Notes under the pieces: generated by a model
Database searches by the model: none
What the model was told of the DNA's origin: nothing
The model's input: the letters and a program-made list of their open reading frames with translations, nothing else
Part shown: positions 1-8,910 of the stretch, piece after piece
Numbering within the stretch: the first letter of the stretch is position 1
Layout of the letters: each line of letters opens with the position of its first letter
Assembly (NCBI RefSeq): GCF_003337175.1
Contig: NZ_NETH01000016.1
Coordinates: 1-49,387 of the forward strand
Source: Streptococcus gallolyticus
GTDB lineage: Bacteria; Bacillota; Bacilli; Lactobacillales; Streptococcaceae
Reading direction: 5' to 3'
Length of the DNA stretch: 49,387 nt
Translations under genes and position numbers: made by a program

Positions 1-114
1 GTATTTTAAGCGTTCTGGACAATAATCATGATATAACTGATGACAAATTTTTGATAATTGTCGCATATTCCATTGTAAGTGATGAGATTTAGCAGTATAC
101 TGTAAGTGGTTCAT
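1..114 (-). CDS. Insertion-sequence transposase, 5' end only (cut by window edge)
   Basis: An open frame of 38 codons starts at ATG 114 on the minus strand and runs off the left edge. It begins MNHLQYTAKSHHLQWN and continues with a His/Tyr/Arg-rich stretch ending in PERLKY. An ideal ribosome binding site, AGGAGG, lies at 124-129, nine bases upstream, so the start is well supported. A TATACT -10-like box lies at about 149-154. From memory the N-terminus resembles streptococcal IS982-type transposases, but the family cannot be fixed from 38 residues and no catalytic residue is visible. The presence of an IS next to the restriction-modification genes fits a mobile or accessory locus. Confidence 0.55.
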   Translation of the reverse strand, partial: MNHLQYTAKSHHLQWNMRQLSKICHQLYHDYCPERLKY

Positions 115-152
115 TGGGACTAACCTCCTGTTTGTTTAGACACTTACAGTAT
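97..152. repeat. 12-bp inverted repeat at the insertion-sequence end
   Basis: ATACTGTAAGTG at 97-108 is the exact reverse complement of CACTTACAGTAT at 141-152. The outer copy probably lies in the terminal part of the IS; the inner copy is inside the transposase codons. The element boundary is probably near 155-175, but no target duplication can be seen because the other end is outside the window. Confidence 0.5.
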
Positions 153-365
153 AGTCCTTTTGGGCTTTTTATTGTAGTTTGAAATTAACTAGCACCACGG
201 GTTAATATTATTCTTTACTAGTAAAATTGTAGTGACTCATTTTTAATGATAATAGGAAAATATAAATAAATTTCTAAACTAATTATTTTTTAGAGTTATG
301 AAAGCAAGGAATGAAGTTTAAAGTGTTAGAATTTTTAATATAGGAACTAAAAGTACGTTATAAGT

Positions 366-394
366 TTGCAACAACACCTAGATAATGGTAAAAT
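366..394 (+). promoter_or_regulatory. Promoter of the restriction-modification operon
   Basis: TTGCAA (366-371) and TAAAAT (389-394) are separated by 17 bp, a good SigA-type promoter ahead of the first methyltransferase. The ribosome binding site GGAGG is at 425-429, seven bases before ATG 437. From 155 to 365 I see no gene, only AT-rich sequence. Confidence 0.55.
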
Positions 395-424
395 TATTCT
401 GTAAAAGAGGAAAAAATATTCTGT
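395..424 (+). promoter_or_regulatory. Candidate operator: two TATTCTGT direct repeats
   Basis: TATTCTGT occurs at 395-402 and again at 417-424, exactly 22 bp (about two helical turns) apart, just downstream of the -10 box and reaching the ribosome binding site. The first gene of the operon starts with an HTH domain, and methyltransferases with such domains are known to repress their own promoters. Binding here is inference. Confidence 0.3.
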
Positions 425-436
425 GGAGGTGGAATA

Positions 437-1804
437 ATGCCGTTTTGCTATGATAAACTATGGAATTTAACTTATGAGAAACGCTTAAATAAAACAAATT
501 TTAGAGATGCTGTTGGAATAACAAATTCTACTTTATCAAGATTATCTAAGGGAGAGACTGTTTCAATGGAAGTTTTAGCTAGAATTTGCGAATATATGGA
601 ATGTCGTTTAGAAGATATTGTTGAATACAAGAGAGGTAAGATGAATTATATAAGTCTTTTTAGTTCTTCAGGAGTTGGATGCTATGGATTTAAAATGGAG
701 GGATTTGATGGCGTAGCTAGTTCAGAACTTATAGAGAGAAGGTTGCAGGTTCAAAAAGCTAATAATAAATTAAAGTATGATGATGGATATATACTTGGTA
801 ATATAACAGAGGAAAAAACTAAAAAGAGATTATTTGATGCTGTAAATATGTATAAGAGAAGAGAATCTATATCTGAAATTGATACAATTATTTTTACTGC
901 TCCTTGCCAAGGAATGTCGGTGGCAAACCATAAAAAAAATGATGGTACAATTGAAAAAAATTCTCTTGTAGTTGAAGCTTTAGAAATTGTCAAAAAAATT
1001 AAACCGAAGTTTTTTATTGCTGAAAACGTTAGGGCTTTTATGAATACAAAGTGTATAGATCATGATATAAAAAAAACAATTTCTCAAGCTTTTAAGGATT
1101 GGTTATCTTTAGATTATGTTTATGAATCTCGAGTGATTAATTTTAAGGACTATGGTGCTAATAGTAGTCGGACAAGAACACTTGTTATTGGGGTTCGTAA
1201 AGACTTATCAATTAATGTTGAATTAGATAATTTATTTCCTAAAAAAGAAAAAGAAAAAACTCTACGTGAATTAATTTTTGATTTACCAAGACTTGATGAA
1301 ATGGGAGAAATTTCGTCAACGGATATATATCATAATTTTAAAGCATATCGAAAAGACATGAGAAGTTGGATTCATGATGTAAAGCCTGGGCATTCAGCGT
1401 TTGAAAATTCTGATATCACGAAGCGTCCTCATAGATTGGTTGAAGGAAGAATAGTGGAGAATGTTCAAAAGAATGGTGATAAATATACTCGTCAAAGATG
1501 GGACTGTGTAGCTCCTTGCGTACATACTAGAAATGATATATTAGCAAGTCAAAATACTATTCACCCTGAAGATGATAGAGTCTTTAGCATCAGAGAACTA
1601 ATGATTATGATGAATATACCTGAATCATTTAAATGGACTACGATTCCAGAAGATAAGTTAAATACTCTGACATTAGAGGAAAAGAAACAATATTTAAAGA
1701 AGAATGAGATAAATATAAGACAGAGTATTGGGGAGGCTATTCCTACTATAATTATCCAAAAAATTGCACATAACATTAAGGAAGTTTTGAAAAATGACTT
1801 TTAA
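437..1804 (+). CDS. Cytosine-C5 DNA methyltransferase with N-terminal HTH regulator domain
   Basis: Transfers a methyl group from S-adenosylmethionine to C5 of cytosine in a specific DNA site, protecting the host from the cognate nuclease. Residues 1-65 form a Cro/C1-like helix-turn-helix (TNSTLSRLSKGETVSME). The methyltransferase core follows: a motif I-like SSSGVGCYGF near 76-85, the catalytic PCQ at 156-158, ENV at 196-198, an RTRTLVIGVR motif VIII, and a motif X-like SIGEAIP near the C-terminus. The length, 455 residues, suits an HTH-fused enzyme such as the M.SsoII or M.EcoRII type, where the HTH controls the operon. Start ATG 437 has a GGAGG at 425-429. The stop overlaps the next gene by 11 bases. 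Codon use and AT content differ from the core genes, suggesting horizontal transfer. The target site is not predictable here. Confidence 0.9.
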   Translation: MPFCYDKLWNLTYEKRLNKTNFRDAVGITNSTLSRLSKGETVSMEVLARICEYMECRLEDIVEYKRGKMNYISLFSSSGVGCYGFKMEGFDGVASSELIERRLQVQKANNKLKYDDGYILGNITEEKTKKRLFDAVNMYKRRESISEIDTIIFTAPCQGMSVANHKKNDGTIEKNSLVVEALEIVKKIKPKFFIAENVRAFMNTKCIDHDIKKTISQAFKDWLSLDYVYESRVINFKDYGANSSRTRTLVIGVRKDLSINVELDNLFPKKEKEKTLRELIFDLPRLDEMGEISSTDIYHNFKAYRKDMRSWIHDVKPGHSAFENSDITKRPHRLVEGRIVENVQKNGDKYTRQRWDCVAPCVHTRNDILASQNTIHPEDDRVFSIRELMIMMNIPESFKWTTIPEDKLNTLTLEEKKQYLKKNEINIRQSIGEAIPTIIIQKIAHNIKEVLKNDF

Positions 1805-3152
1805 TGAACAGAAAATAAAATCTATCATAAAAGAGCACAGACTTGAACATAGGGAAGATGTTATTAAATTTATTAATAATAATTTATATAATTTGGGGTT
1901 AAAAGAACTATCGAGAATAGCCGAATTAGTGAATAATAGCCGAGTTGATACGTCAGCTTATTATACTGATGAGTATATTTTAGATGAAATATATCGTTCT
2001 TTACCTAAAATAGATAAATCAATTATAAGGATTTTAGAACCATCTGTTGGAATAGGTAATTTTTTACAACCTATAATTGATAAGTATAGTTATGCAGAAA
2101 AATTAATAATAGAAGTTAATGATATTGATGACAGTAGCATAGAGGTGCTTAAAGCACTTAATAAGTATAGAAATATACCAAGTAATGTTGAAATACTATA
2201 TAATTCATGTAACTTTTTAAGTCCATTATATTATTGTATGGGGAATAGTCATTTTGATTTAGTGGTAGGAAATCCTCCTTTTGGGAAATTAACAAAAAAA
2301 AATGGTCTATCTGAGTACTCTGTGATGTTTAATGATGATAATACGAAGAATTTATCTGGTTTTTTCTTGCAAAAAAGTATAGAAATAGCAGATTATGTAA
2401 GTTTAGTAATGCCGAAATATTTTCTAAATAATCCTGATTTCTCAATAACAAGGGAAAGAATTGGAAAAAAGAAAATAGATAAAATTTTAGATTTTGGAGA
2501 AAAAGGATTTAAGGGAGTTTTAATTGAAACAATTGGAATTTTTATTGATACAAATAATGAACCTGAAGAAACAGAGTGTATATCCTTATGTAGAAATATT
2601 ATAAATAAAATAAGCCAGAAGCGTATGATGAGTGAAGAGTTCCCGTATTGGCTTTTATATAGAAATGATTTTTTTGATAAGATAGCAGAGAAAATGACTT
2701 TTGATGTTTTTCGAGTATTTAGGGATAGACAGGTTACTAAATCAATACTACAAGAAAAAGGAGATATATGGGTTATTAAGAGTCGTAATATATCAAGAGA
2801 TGGTAGCGGAATAAAATCAATAGAAGGATATGATAGTTTTATAGATAAAAGTACCATTAATAATCTATCAGTGGGAAAATATATCATGCGTGATGATGTT
2901 TACTTGAGTCCAAATATGACTTATTATCCTCGAGTGATTAAAAAGCCAAGTGGAGTAATTGTAAATGGTTCTGTAGCAATTTTGGAATCTAAAATAAGTC
3001 AAGATGAAATAACCGATGAACATTTAAAATTTTTAAGTAGCTCGACGTTCGAAGAATTCTATAAAATTGCTCGAAACTATAGCACAAGGAGTCTAAATAT
3101 AGACTCAAATTCAGTTAAATTTTTTGGATTATATACTGGAAATAATTTTTAG
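1794..3152 (+). CDS. Adenine-N6 DNA methyltransferase
   Basis: Predicted to methylate adenine N6 in the same recognition system as the preceding cytosine methyltransferase. Visible motifs are LEPSVGIGNF (81-90, SAM-binding motif I) and VGNPPFG with catalytic NPPF at 160-163 (motif IV), in the order of gamma-type N6 enzymes such as the TaqI/Eco57I type. The C-terminal half, with low similarity to anything I recognise, is probably the target-recognition region. It starts 11 bases inside the upstream gene, so the two are translationally linked. Two methyltransferases of different chemistry usually mean an asymmetric recognition site in which each strand is methylated by a different enzyme; that is known for several type IIS systems and is an inference here. 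Confidence 0.85.
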   Translation: MTFNEQKIKSIIKEHRLEHREDVIKFINNNLYNLGLKELSRIAELVNNSRVDTSAYYTDEYILDEIYRSLPKIDKSIIRILEPSVGIGNFLQPIIDKYSYAEKLIIEVNDIDDSSIEVLKALNKYRNIPSNVEILYNSCNFLSPLYYCMGNSHFDLVVGNPPFGKLTKKNGLSEYSVMFNDDNTKNLSGFFLQKSIEIADYVSLVMPKYFLNNPDFSITRERIGKKKIDKILDFGEKGFKGVLIETIGIFIDTNNEPEETECISLCRNIINKISQKRMMSEEFPYWLLYRNDFFDKIAEKMTFDVFRVFRDRQVTKSILQEKGDIWVIKSRNISRDGSGIKSIEGYDSFIDKSTINNLSVGKYIMRDDVYLSPNMTYYPRVIKKPSGVIVNGSVAILESKISQDEITDEHLKFLSSSTFEEFYKIARNYSTRSLNIDSNSVKFFGLYTGNNF

Positions 3153-3251
3153 CCAAATTTTTAAACGAGCTTTTTATTAAATTTCGTTTTTTTAATTCAT
3201 TATTTACTGTTTTCATGATAGAATAAATTAAATAAAATGTAGGTAATTAAG

Positions 3252-3941
3252 GTGAAAACTGTGCTAAAAGAATCGGATGTAAAAAAATTCTTAGATTTAC
3301 AAAATTATGATTTAAGAATTAGTAAAAATGGAAGATGGATTGACCAAAAGTGTACGCCAGATGTTTTAAATATTGTATCTGATTGTGTAATTCAATTCTA
3401 TAAGCAGCAAGAGAAAGTAGAGTTCACAAGTGCGGATATTTGGCATTCCACATATGCTGAAGAAAATGTTCGAGATATTTTTAATAAACCCAGTACGAAT
3501 GCAAAATTAAGCAGGAATGAATATGATAAATTTTTTGCCCAACCATTAGAAATGTTAGCAAATGCTAAGATATTAAGTAAAGAAAAAAGAGGCAGACAGA
3601 ATAGGTATCTTGTTAAAGACATAGAGTTGCTTGAATTCATCTCACTTCGTGAAAGAAATGCTTTGGTTTTTATCTATTTATATTGTGAAAAAGTATTGTT
3701 AGATAGTGGGATTTGGCACGAATTTAAAAACTTCTTTAATAATCAAACAAAGGAATCGTATGAAAATTTAAAGGAATCATACGAAGATTTCATTATTACT
3801 AATACTCCAATTAATGGAAAGACAGAGGTGAGACGGATTTTTACTAAAGTTTTAAACCCAATTGCTAACTTTTATCATAAGTTAGGAACAAGTAGAGTAG
3901 GGGTAGGCTTTCTAAGAATCCAATTACTTATGCGGAACTAA
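3252..3941 (+). CDS. Probable N-terminal part of a restriction endonuclease (DNA-binding portion)
   Basis: A 229-residue protein with no family I recognise, directly after the two methyltransferases. It is basic in its middle (KRGRQNRY near 117-124) and looks like winged-helix or DNA-binding material; no nuclease motif is visible. The start is GTG 3252 with a weak ribosome binding site. The last 15 or so codons look out of frame. A perfect 5-bp tandem duplication AGTAGAGTAG sits at 3891-3900. Removing one AGTAG joins this frame to the next one through TSRGRLSKNPITYAELMYN without a stop. I therefore think this and the following entry were one gene of about 411 residues. The alternative, two subunits with a TAATG overlap, is weakened by the lack of a ribosome binding site before ATG 3941. 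Confidence 0.6.
   Translation: MKTVLKESDVKKFLDLQNYDLRISKNGRWIDQKCTPDVLNIVSDCVIQFYKQQEKVEFTSADIWHSTYAEENVRDIFNKPSTNAKLSRNEYDKFFAQPLEMLANAKILSKEKRGRQNRYLVKDIELLEFISLRERNALVFIYLYCEKVLLDSGIWHEFKNFFNNQTKESYENLKESYEDFIITNTPINGKTEVRRIFTKVLNPIANFYHKLGTSRVGVGFLRIQLLMRN
3891..3900. repeat. 5-bp tandem duplication (AGTAG twice) at the nuclease frame break
   Basis: AGTAG at 3891-3895 is repeated at 3896-3900. Removing one unit restores a single open frame from 3252 to 4489, so this duplication is the likely cause of the split. Confidence 0.6.
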
Positions 3942-4489
3942 TGTATAATAGGGAAAATTTTAGGGATATAAATAAGGAAAAGCCTAAAGGAATTACAAGA
4001 AAGGAATGGGCAGCTACTCATCCTGTTCAGTATAATTTAAGCTACTATAAATATCAGTCCAGAAAAGCAAAGAACTTTCTTCGACAATATAATGATCAAT
4101 ACAGAGATGGACGATCAGAATTATTGGATGAATTTTCTAATGGAGATGCAACACAGATGCACCATATTTTTCCAGAAGCAGAATTTCCATCAATCTCAAT
4201 GTTCCTAGAGAATTTAATAGCTCTGACTCCAACACAACATCTAACTAAGGCTCACCCTAAAAATAAAACACAAATTGTGGATCCAGTTTATCAAGAACTT
4301 TTATTAAAAGCCAAATTAGGGTTGATTGAAGAAAATATAAACGATAATTCTGTGGAGACTATTTACAATTTCCAAAATTTTGTAATAGTACTAAGTACAG
4401 GATTTGATTTGGAATTTGAAATTCAAGATAATGAATTTCAAGAAATCATGAATGTTATTACTAATTATTATATGAGGAAAGGAAATTAA
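3941..4489 (+). CDS. HNH-type endonuclease part of the restriction system
   Basis: The visible nuclease signature is MHHIFP near residues 73-78, followed by an Asn/Leu segment (FLENLIALTPTQH) and a downstream His (KAHP). This is the His-His...Asn...His pattern of HNH/beta-beta-alpha-metal nucleases. It is the likely DNA-cleaving module of the restriction enzyme encoded with the two methyltransferases. ATG 3941 overlaps the upstream stop (TAATG), but no ribosome binding site precedes it, and the open frame extends upstream of the ATG to 3896, supporting a split gene. If broken, the methyltransferases are solitary and protective only. If the ATG is used, nuclease and DNA-binding portions would be separate subunits. 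Confidence 0.65.
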   Translation: MYNRENFRDINKEKPKGITRKEWAATHPVQYNLSYYKYQSRKAKNFLRQYNDQYRDGRSELLDEFSNGDATQMHHIFPEAEFPSISMFLENLIALTPTQHLTKAHPKNKTQIVDPVYQELLLKAKLGLIEENINDNSVETIYNFQNFVIVLSTGFDLEFEIQDNEFQEIMNVITNYYMRKGN

Positions 4490-4490
4490 T

Positions 4491-4763
4491 ATGACTAAGT
4501 TAGTATATGGAAAAAATAAACAAGTTACTTTTGAGAGTGAGTTAGAAAAACAAGAAGCAATTAGATATTTAAGAGATTCAGAAAATATAACCCATGCAGA
4601 CGAACAAAATCAAGGTGCTTGGGCTAACGAAAAACGATTTATGATTATTTTTGATGTTCCACAAATGCCTATTGGTGTAAGAAAAAATTTAACAGCTGGC
4701 AATCGTTCATATTATGGAAGAATTAACTGCGGAGAATTATTTGATGAGATTTTTTCAGATTAG
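4491..4763 (+). CDS. Small hypothetical protein of the restriction-modification operon
   Basis: A 90-residue soluble protein starting one base after the nuclease stop, with an AAAGGA upstream. I do not recognise the family. It is charged at the N-terminus and contains WANEKRFMIIFDVPQMP in the middle, with no membrane segment, Cys cluster or HTH visible. Its position as the last gene before the terminator suggests it belongs to the restriction-modification unit, for instance as an accessory or control factor, but nothing in the sequence shows the role. Confidence 0.6.
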   Translation: MTKLVYGKNKQVTFESELEKQEAIRYLRDSENITHADEQNQGAWANEKRFMIIFDVPQMPIGVRKNLTAGNRSYYGRINCGELFDEIFSD

Positions 4764-4832
4764 TGTACAAACTTGTAAGTTGTAAGTTTTATCTCGTTAC
4801 ACCACTTAGAAAGCTCAAAGAATTAATAAACC

Positions 4833-4872
4833 AACTGACAGTAGAATTTCTGCTGTCAGTTTTCTTTTATTT
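4833..4872 (+). terminator. Terminator of the restriction-modification operon
   Basis: A 14-bp stem (AACTGACAGTAGAA paired with TTCTGCTGTCAGTT, one G-T pair) at 4833-4862 followed by a T-rich tract. Confidence 0.8.
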
Positions 4873-4901
4873 TAAAAAATATCCCTTGAATTATTCAAGG
4901 G
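4871..4901 (-). terminator. Terminator of lysS
   Basis: CCCTTGAA (4883-4890) pairs with TTCAAGGG (4894-4901). Read on the minus strand it is followed by a T-rich stretch. Confidence 0.65.
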
Positions 4902-4929
4902 AAGGTTTGAAATGATTATATAATCTAAT

Positions 4930-6453
<1,524 letters not shown>

Positions 6454-6496
6454 TCATAAAAGAGGCTAGAATACACCTTATTTTTGCGTGCTTTGC

Positions 6497-6640
6497 TTGG
6501 GAGTGAGACAAAAATTGGTAATTTCAAAAGAAATTCGATTTTTCAGCAAGTTTTTCTTGTTGCTGATTTGAAACAAGGCTATTTTCGGATTGTCAAAGTC
6601 CAAAACACCATGTTTTGTAAATATAACGACACAAGCAAGG
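6497..6640. repeat. Degenerate copy of the TGGGACAAA-type intergenic repeat
   Basis: Begins GGGAGTGAGACAAAA and holds a TCAGCAA...TTGCTGA hairpin and the string AAGTCCAAAACACCATG followed by TTTGTAAATATAAC. All three pieces recur in the larger cluster at 10018-10645 (GGGAGTGGGACAAA; TCAGCAA...TTGCTGA; AAGTCCAAACTACTGC...CTTGTAAATAATAAC). No coding sequence is supported in the 327-base gap 6421-6747, which otherwise holds divergent promoters. Confidence 0.5.
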
Positions 6641-6682
6641 AGATTAATCACTTTTGTATCAGCTTTGTTTTCTTGTCTTTGA

Positions 6683-6711
6683 TTGAAAAGAAGGCTAAAA
6701 AATAGTATAAT
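6683..6711 (+). promoter_or_regulatory. Promoter of the HAD hydrolase gene
   Basis: TTGAAA (6683-6688), 17-bp spacer, TATAAT (6706-6711). It lies at the downstream side of the repeat copy. Confidence 0.7.
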
Positions 6712-6747
6712 ATGTGACGGTAAAATTATTAGAGAGAAAAGAGATTC

Positions 6748-7656
6748 ATGATTACTTCAATTGTTTTTGATGTTGATGATACGATTTATGACCAACAGGC
6801 ACCTTATCGCATTGCCGTTGAGAAATGTTTCCCTGATTTTGATATGAGTAAAATCAATCAGGCTTATATTCGTTTCCGTCATTATTCAGATGTTGGATTT
6901 CCGCGTGTAATGGCAGGTGAGTGGACAACTGAGTATTTCCGTTTTTGGCGTTGCAAGGAAACCTTGTTAGAATTTGGTTACCGTGAAATCGATGAAGCAA
7001 CTGGCGTGCGTTTTCAAGAAATCTATGAAGAAGAATTGGAAAATATCACAATGCTTGATGAGATGCGCATGACGCTTGATTTTCTTAAAGAAAAAGGCGT
7101 TCCAATAGGAATTATCACGAACGGACCAACGGAACACCAATTGAAAAAAGTTAAAAAACTTGGTCTTTATGATTATGTTGATCCAAAACGTGTCCTTGTC
7201 AGCCAAGCGACTGGATTCCAAAAACCAGAAAAAGAGATTTTCAACCTTGCTGCTGAGCAATTTGACATGAACCCTGCAACAACACTTTACGTTGGTGATT
7301 CATATGACAATGATGTTGTCGGTGCTTTCAATGGTGGCTGGCACTCAATGTGGTTTAACCACCGTGGTCGTAGCTTGAAACCTGGTATCAAACCAGTTTA
7401 TGATGTTGCTATTGATAACTTTGAACAATTGTTCGGAGCTGTGAAAGTTCTCTTTGACCTTCCTGATAATAAATTCATCTTTGATGTCAATGACAAGAAA
7501 AATCCAATTCTTGAAATGGGTATCAATAATGGATTGATGATGGCGGCAGAACGTCTGCTTGAAAGTAACATGAGTATTGATAAAGTTGTTATTCTGCTTC
7601 GTTTGGACAAACAACAAGAAAAAGTTTTGCGTCTAAAATACGCAAGAAATAACTAA
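6748..7656 (+). CDS. HAD-superfamily hydrolase (subfamily IA)
   Basis: Predicted phosphatase using an aspartyl-phosphate intermediate. Motif I is FDVDDT at residues 7-12, motif II ITNG near 126, and the acidic motif GDSYDND near 190. These fit the YjjG/NagD-like phosphatases acting on small phosphorylated metabolites; the substrate is not readable from sequence. The core ends near residue 235, and about 65 extra C-terminal residues (to 302) form an additional region with a Lys/Arg-rich end, longer than the usual 230-residue members. It has its own promoter (6683-6711) and terminator, so it is a single-gene unit. Confidence 0.85.
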   Translation: MITSIVFDVDDTIYDQQAPYRIAVEKCFPDFDMSKINQAYIRFRHYSDVGFPRVMAGEWTTEYFRFWRCKETLLEFGYREIDEATGVRFQEIYEEELENITMLDEMRMTLDFLKEKGVPIGIITNGPTEHQLKKVKKLGLYDYVDPKRVLVSQATGFQKPEKEIFNLAAEQFDMNPATTLYVGDSYDNDVVGAFNGGWHSMWFNHRGRSLKPGIKPVYDVAIDNFEQLFGAVKVLFDLPDNKFIFDVNDKKNPILEMGINNGLMMAAERLLESNMSIDKVVILLRLDKQQEKVLRLKYARNN

Positions 7657-7665
7657 TAAATGAAC

Positions 7666-7694
7666 CCTCCTAAACGCTATTTAGGAGGTTTTTT
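7666..7694 (+). terminator. Terminator after the HAD hydrolase
   Basis: CCTCCTAAA and TTTAGGAGG form a 9-bp stem followed by TTTTTT. Confidence 0.9.
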
Positions 7695-7699
7695 CGTCT

Positions 7700-8329
7700 T
7701 TAAGATTTCTTTTGTTTATAAGATGTGTCATTCCATTTTAGGCAAGTGAAGGTTTTAAAATCCTTGGTCTCTAAAATCGTCAAACTACCGTTATCAAGTC
7801 CGCCTTGGGCACGGAGAACGGCTGGTTCATATCCTAATAAAGTACGGATAGAGGCGGTAAAATTAGCACCATGTCCAACTAACAAGACATTCTGATAAGG
7901 TTGATTTTTCATTGATTTAAGGAATGACTCAACGCGTTTAGTGGTTTGATAAACAGATTCAGCGTCAAAGACATCATTATCGAATTTAGCTAAATTATGT
8001 CGAAAAGCTTGCATTTGTTGAGGATAAATAGATGTTATCGTTGCAATTTTGCTGCCTTCCAATCTTCCAAGATACCATTCACGCAGCGAGGGTTGAAAGC
8101 TGATTGGCTTTGGATAGTGGCTGCGTGACATGATAATCTTGCAAGTATCGCTGGCACGTTTTAAATCACTTGAAAAAACGGCATCAAATTTAACATCTTG
8201 GAGATAATCACCTAATTTTTCCAAATCATGGACGGATTCCTCCAAGAGAGGGGAGTCACCATTTGCTCCTTGGAAACGTCCTTCTAAGTTCCATTGTGTT
8301 TTACCATGACGTACAAAATAAAATTTCAT
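7700..8329 (-). CDS. Histidine phosphatase family protein (phosphoglycerate mutase-like)
   Basis: A cytoplasmic phosphatase or mutase of the branch acting through a phosphohistidine. The signature RHGKTQWN is at residues 7-14, with His8 the nucleophile. A second Arg region (SDLKRASDT), an acid residue in SLREWYLGRLEG, and a second catalytic His in VGHGANF complete the active site. At 209 residues it has the size of small-molecule phosphatases rather than glycolytic mutases. Substrate unknown. It is the downstream gene of a minus-strand pair with the YbaK deacylase, 23 bases apart. Confidence 0.85.
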   Translation of the reverse strand: MKFYFVRHGKTQWNLEGRFQGANGDSPLLEESVHDLEKLGDYLQDVKFDAVFSSDLKRASDTCKIIMSRSHYPKPISFQPSLREWYLGRLEGSKIATITSIYPQQMQAFRHNLAKFDNDVFDAESVYQTTKRVESFLKSMKNQPYQNVLLVGHGANFTASIRTLLGYEPAVLRAQGGLDNGSLTILETKDFKTFTCLKWNDTSYKQKKS

Positions 8330-8351
8330 CGGTTACTTTCCAATCTAAAAA

Positions 8352-8834
8352 TTAATGTGAATCGTCAATCAAGTCAGCAAAGCTGGCACCAACAAAATCT
8401 GCCAAGGTTTGACTGTCAATGCGGATAGAACGTCCAATCTCACCGGCAGAAACAATCATCGTTCCCATTTCTAAAGCACGGTTATCAATGAAAATCGGAA
8501 AATTGTGTTTCTGATGAATACCGACAGGATTATTTGCTCCGTGAATGTAGCCAGTCGTTTTTTGAAGATTTTTTTGTGGAATCATGCTGACTTTTTTGTT
8601 GCCAGAAACTTTGGCTAATTTTTTCTCAGAAAGATGTTCGGTGATTTGAACAATTCCGATTAGAGGACCTGTTTTGTCACCTATTAAAGCAAGGGTTTTG
8701 AAAATATCAGATGTTTCAATGTCATCTGGTAAGTCTCCCTCAAGTGCATTGATTGCTAGACTGTCATGTTCGATTTTTGCCTTATCCAGAATTTGGTCAA
8801 CAAGTGTCTTTTTTAATTTTGCTTTTTTTGCCAT
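8352..8834 (-). CDS. YbaK/EbsC-family aminoacyl-tRNA deacylase (Cys-tRNA(Pro) type)
   Basis: A trans-editing enzyme that removes wrongly attached amino acids from tRNA-Pro. The sequence shows the YbaK fold signatures: a Lys in SGNKKVSM and the TGYIHGANNPVGI loop that covers the substrate pocket, then FIDNRALEMGTMIVSAGEIG near the end. About 160 residues, normal for the family. I choose ATG 8834 (MAKKAKLKK...), which has GAGAGG just upstream; a TTG four codons earlier would lie on that site. Likely co-transcribed with the histidine phosphatase. Confidence 0.88.
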   Translation of the reverse strand: MAKKAKLKKTLVDQILDKAKIEHDSLAINALEGDLPDDIETSDIFKTLALIGDKTGPLIGIVQITEHLSEKKLAKVSGNKKVSMIPQKNLQKTTGYIHGANNPVGIHQKHNFPIFIDNRALEMGTMIVSAGEIGRSIRIDSQTLADFVGASFADLIDDSH

Positions 8835-8910
8835 TTTCCCTCTCAATCTTTCTATTCATTAGTCAATTACTATTTTACTAAAAAAATAAAAAGGTACAAG
8901 TTTGCACCTT

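Noticed and set aside
6484..6705. A 73-codon ORF upstream of the HAD hydrolase
   Set aside because: It is encoded by the degenerate repeat and overlaps the promoter of the next gene; no ribosome binding site.
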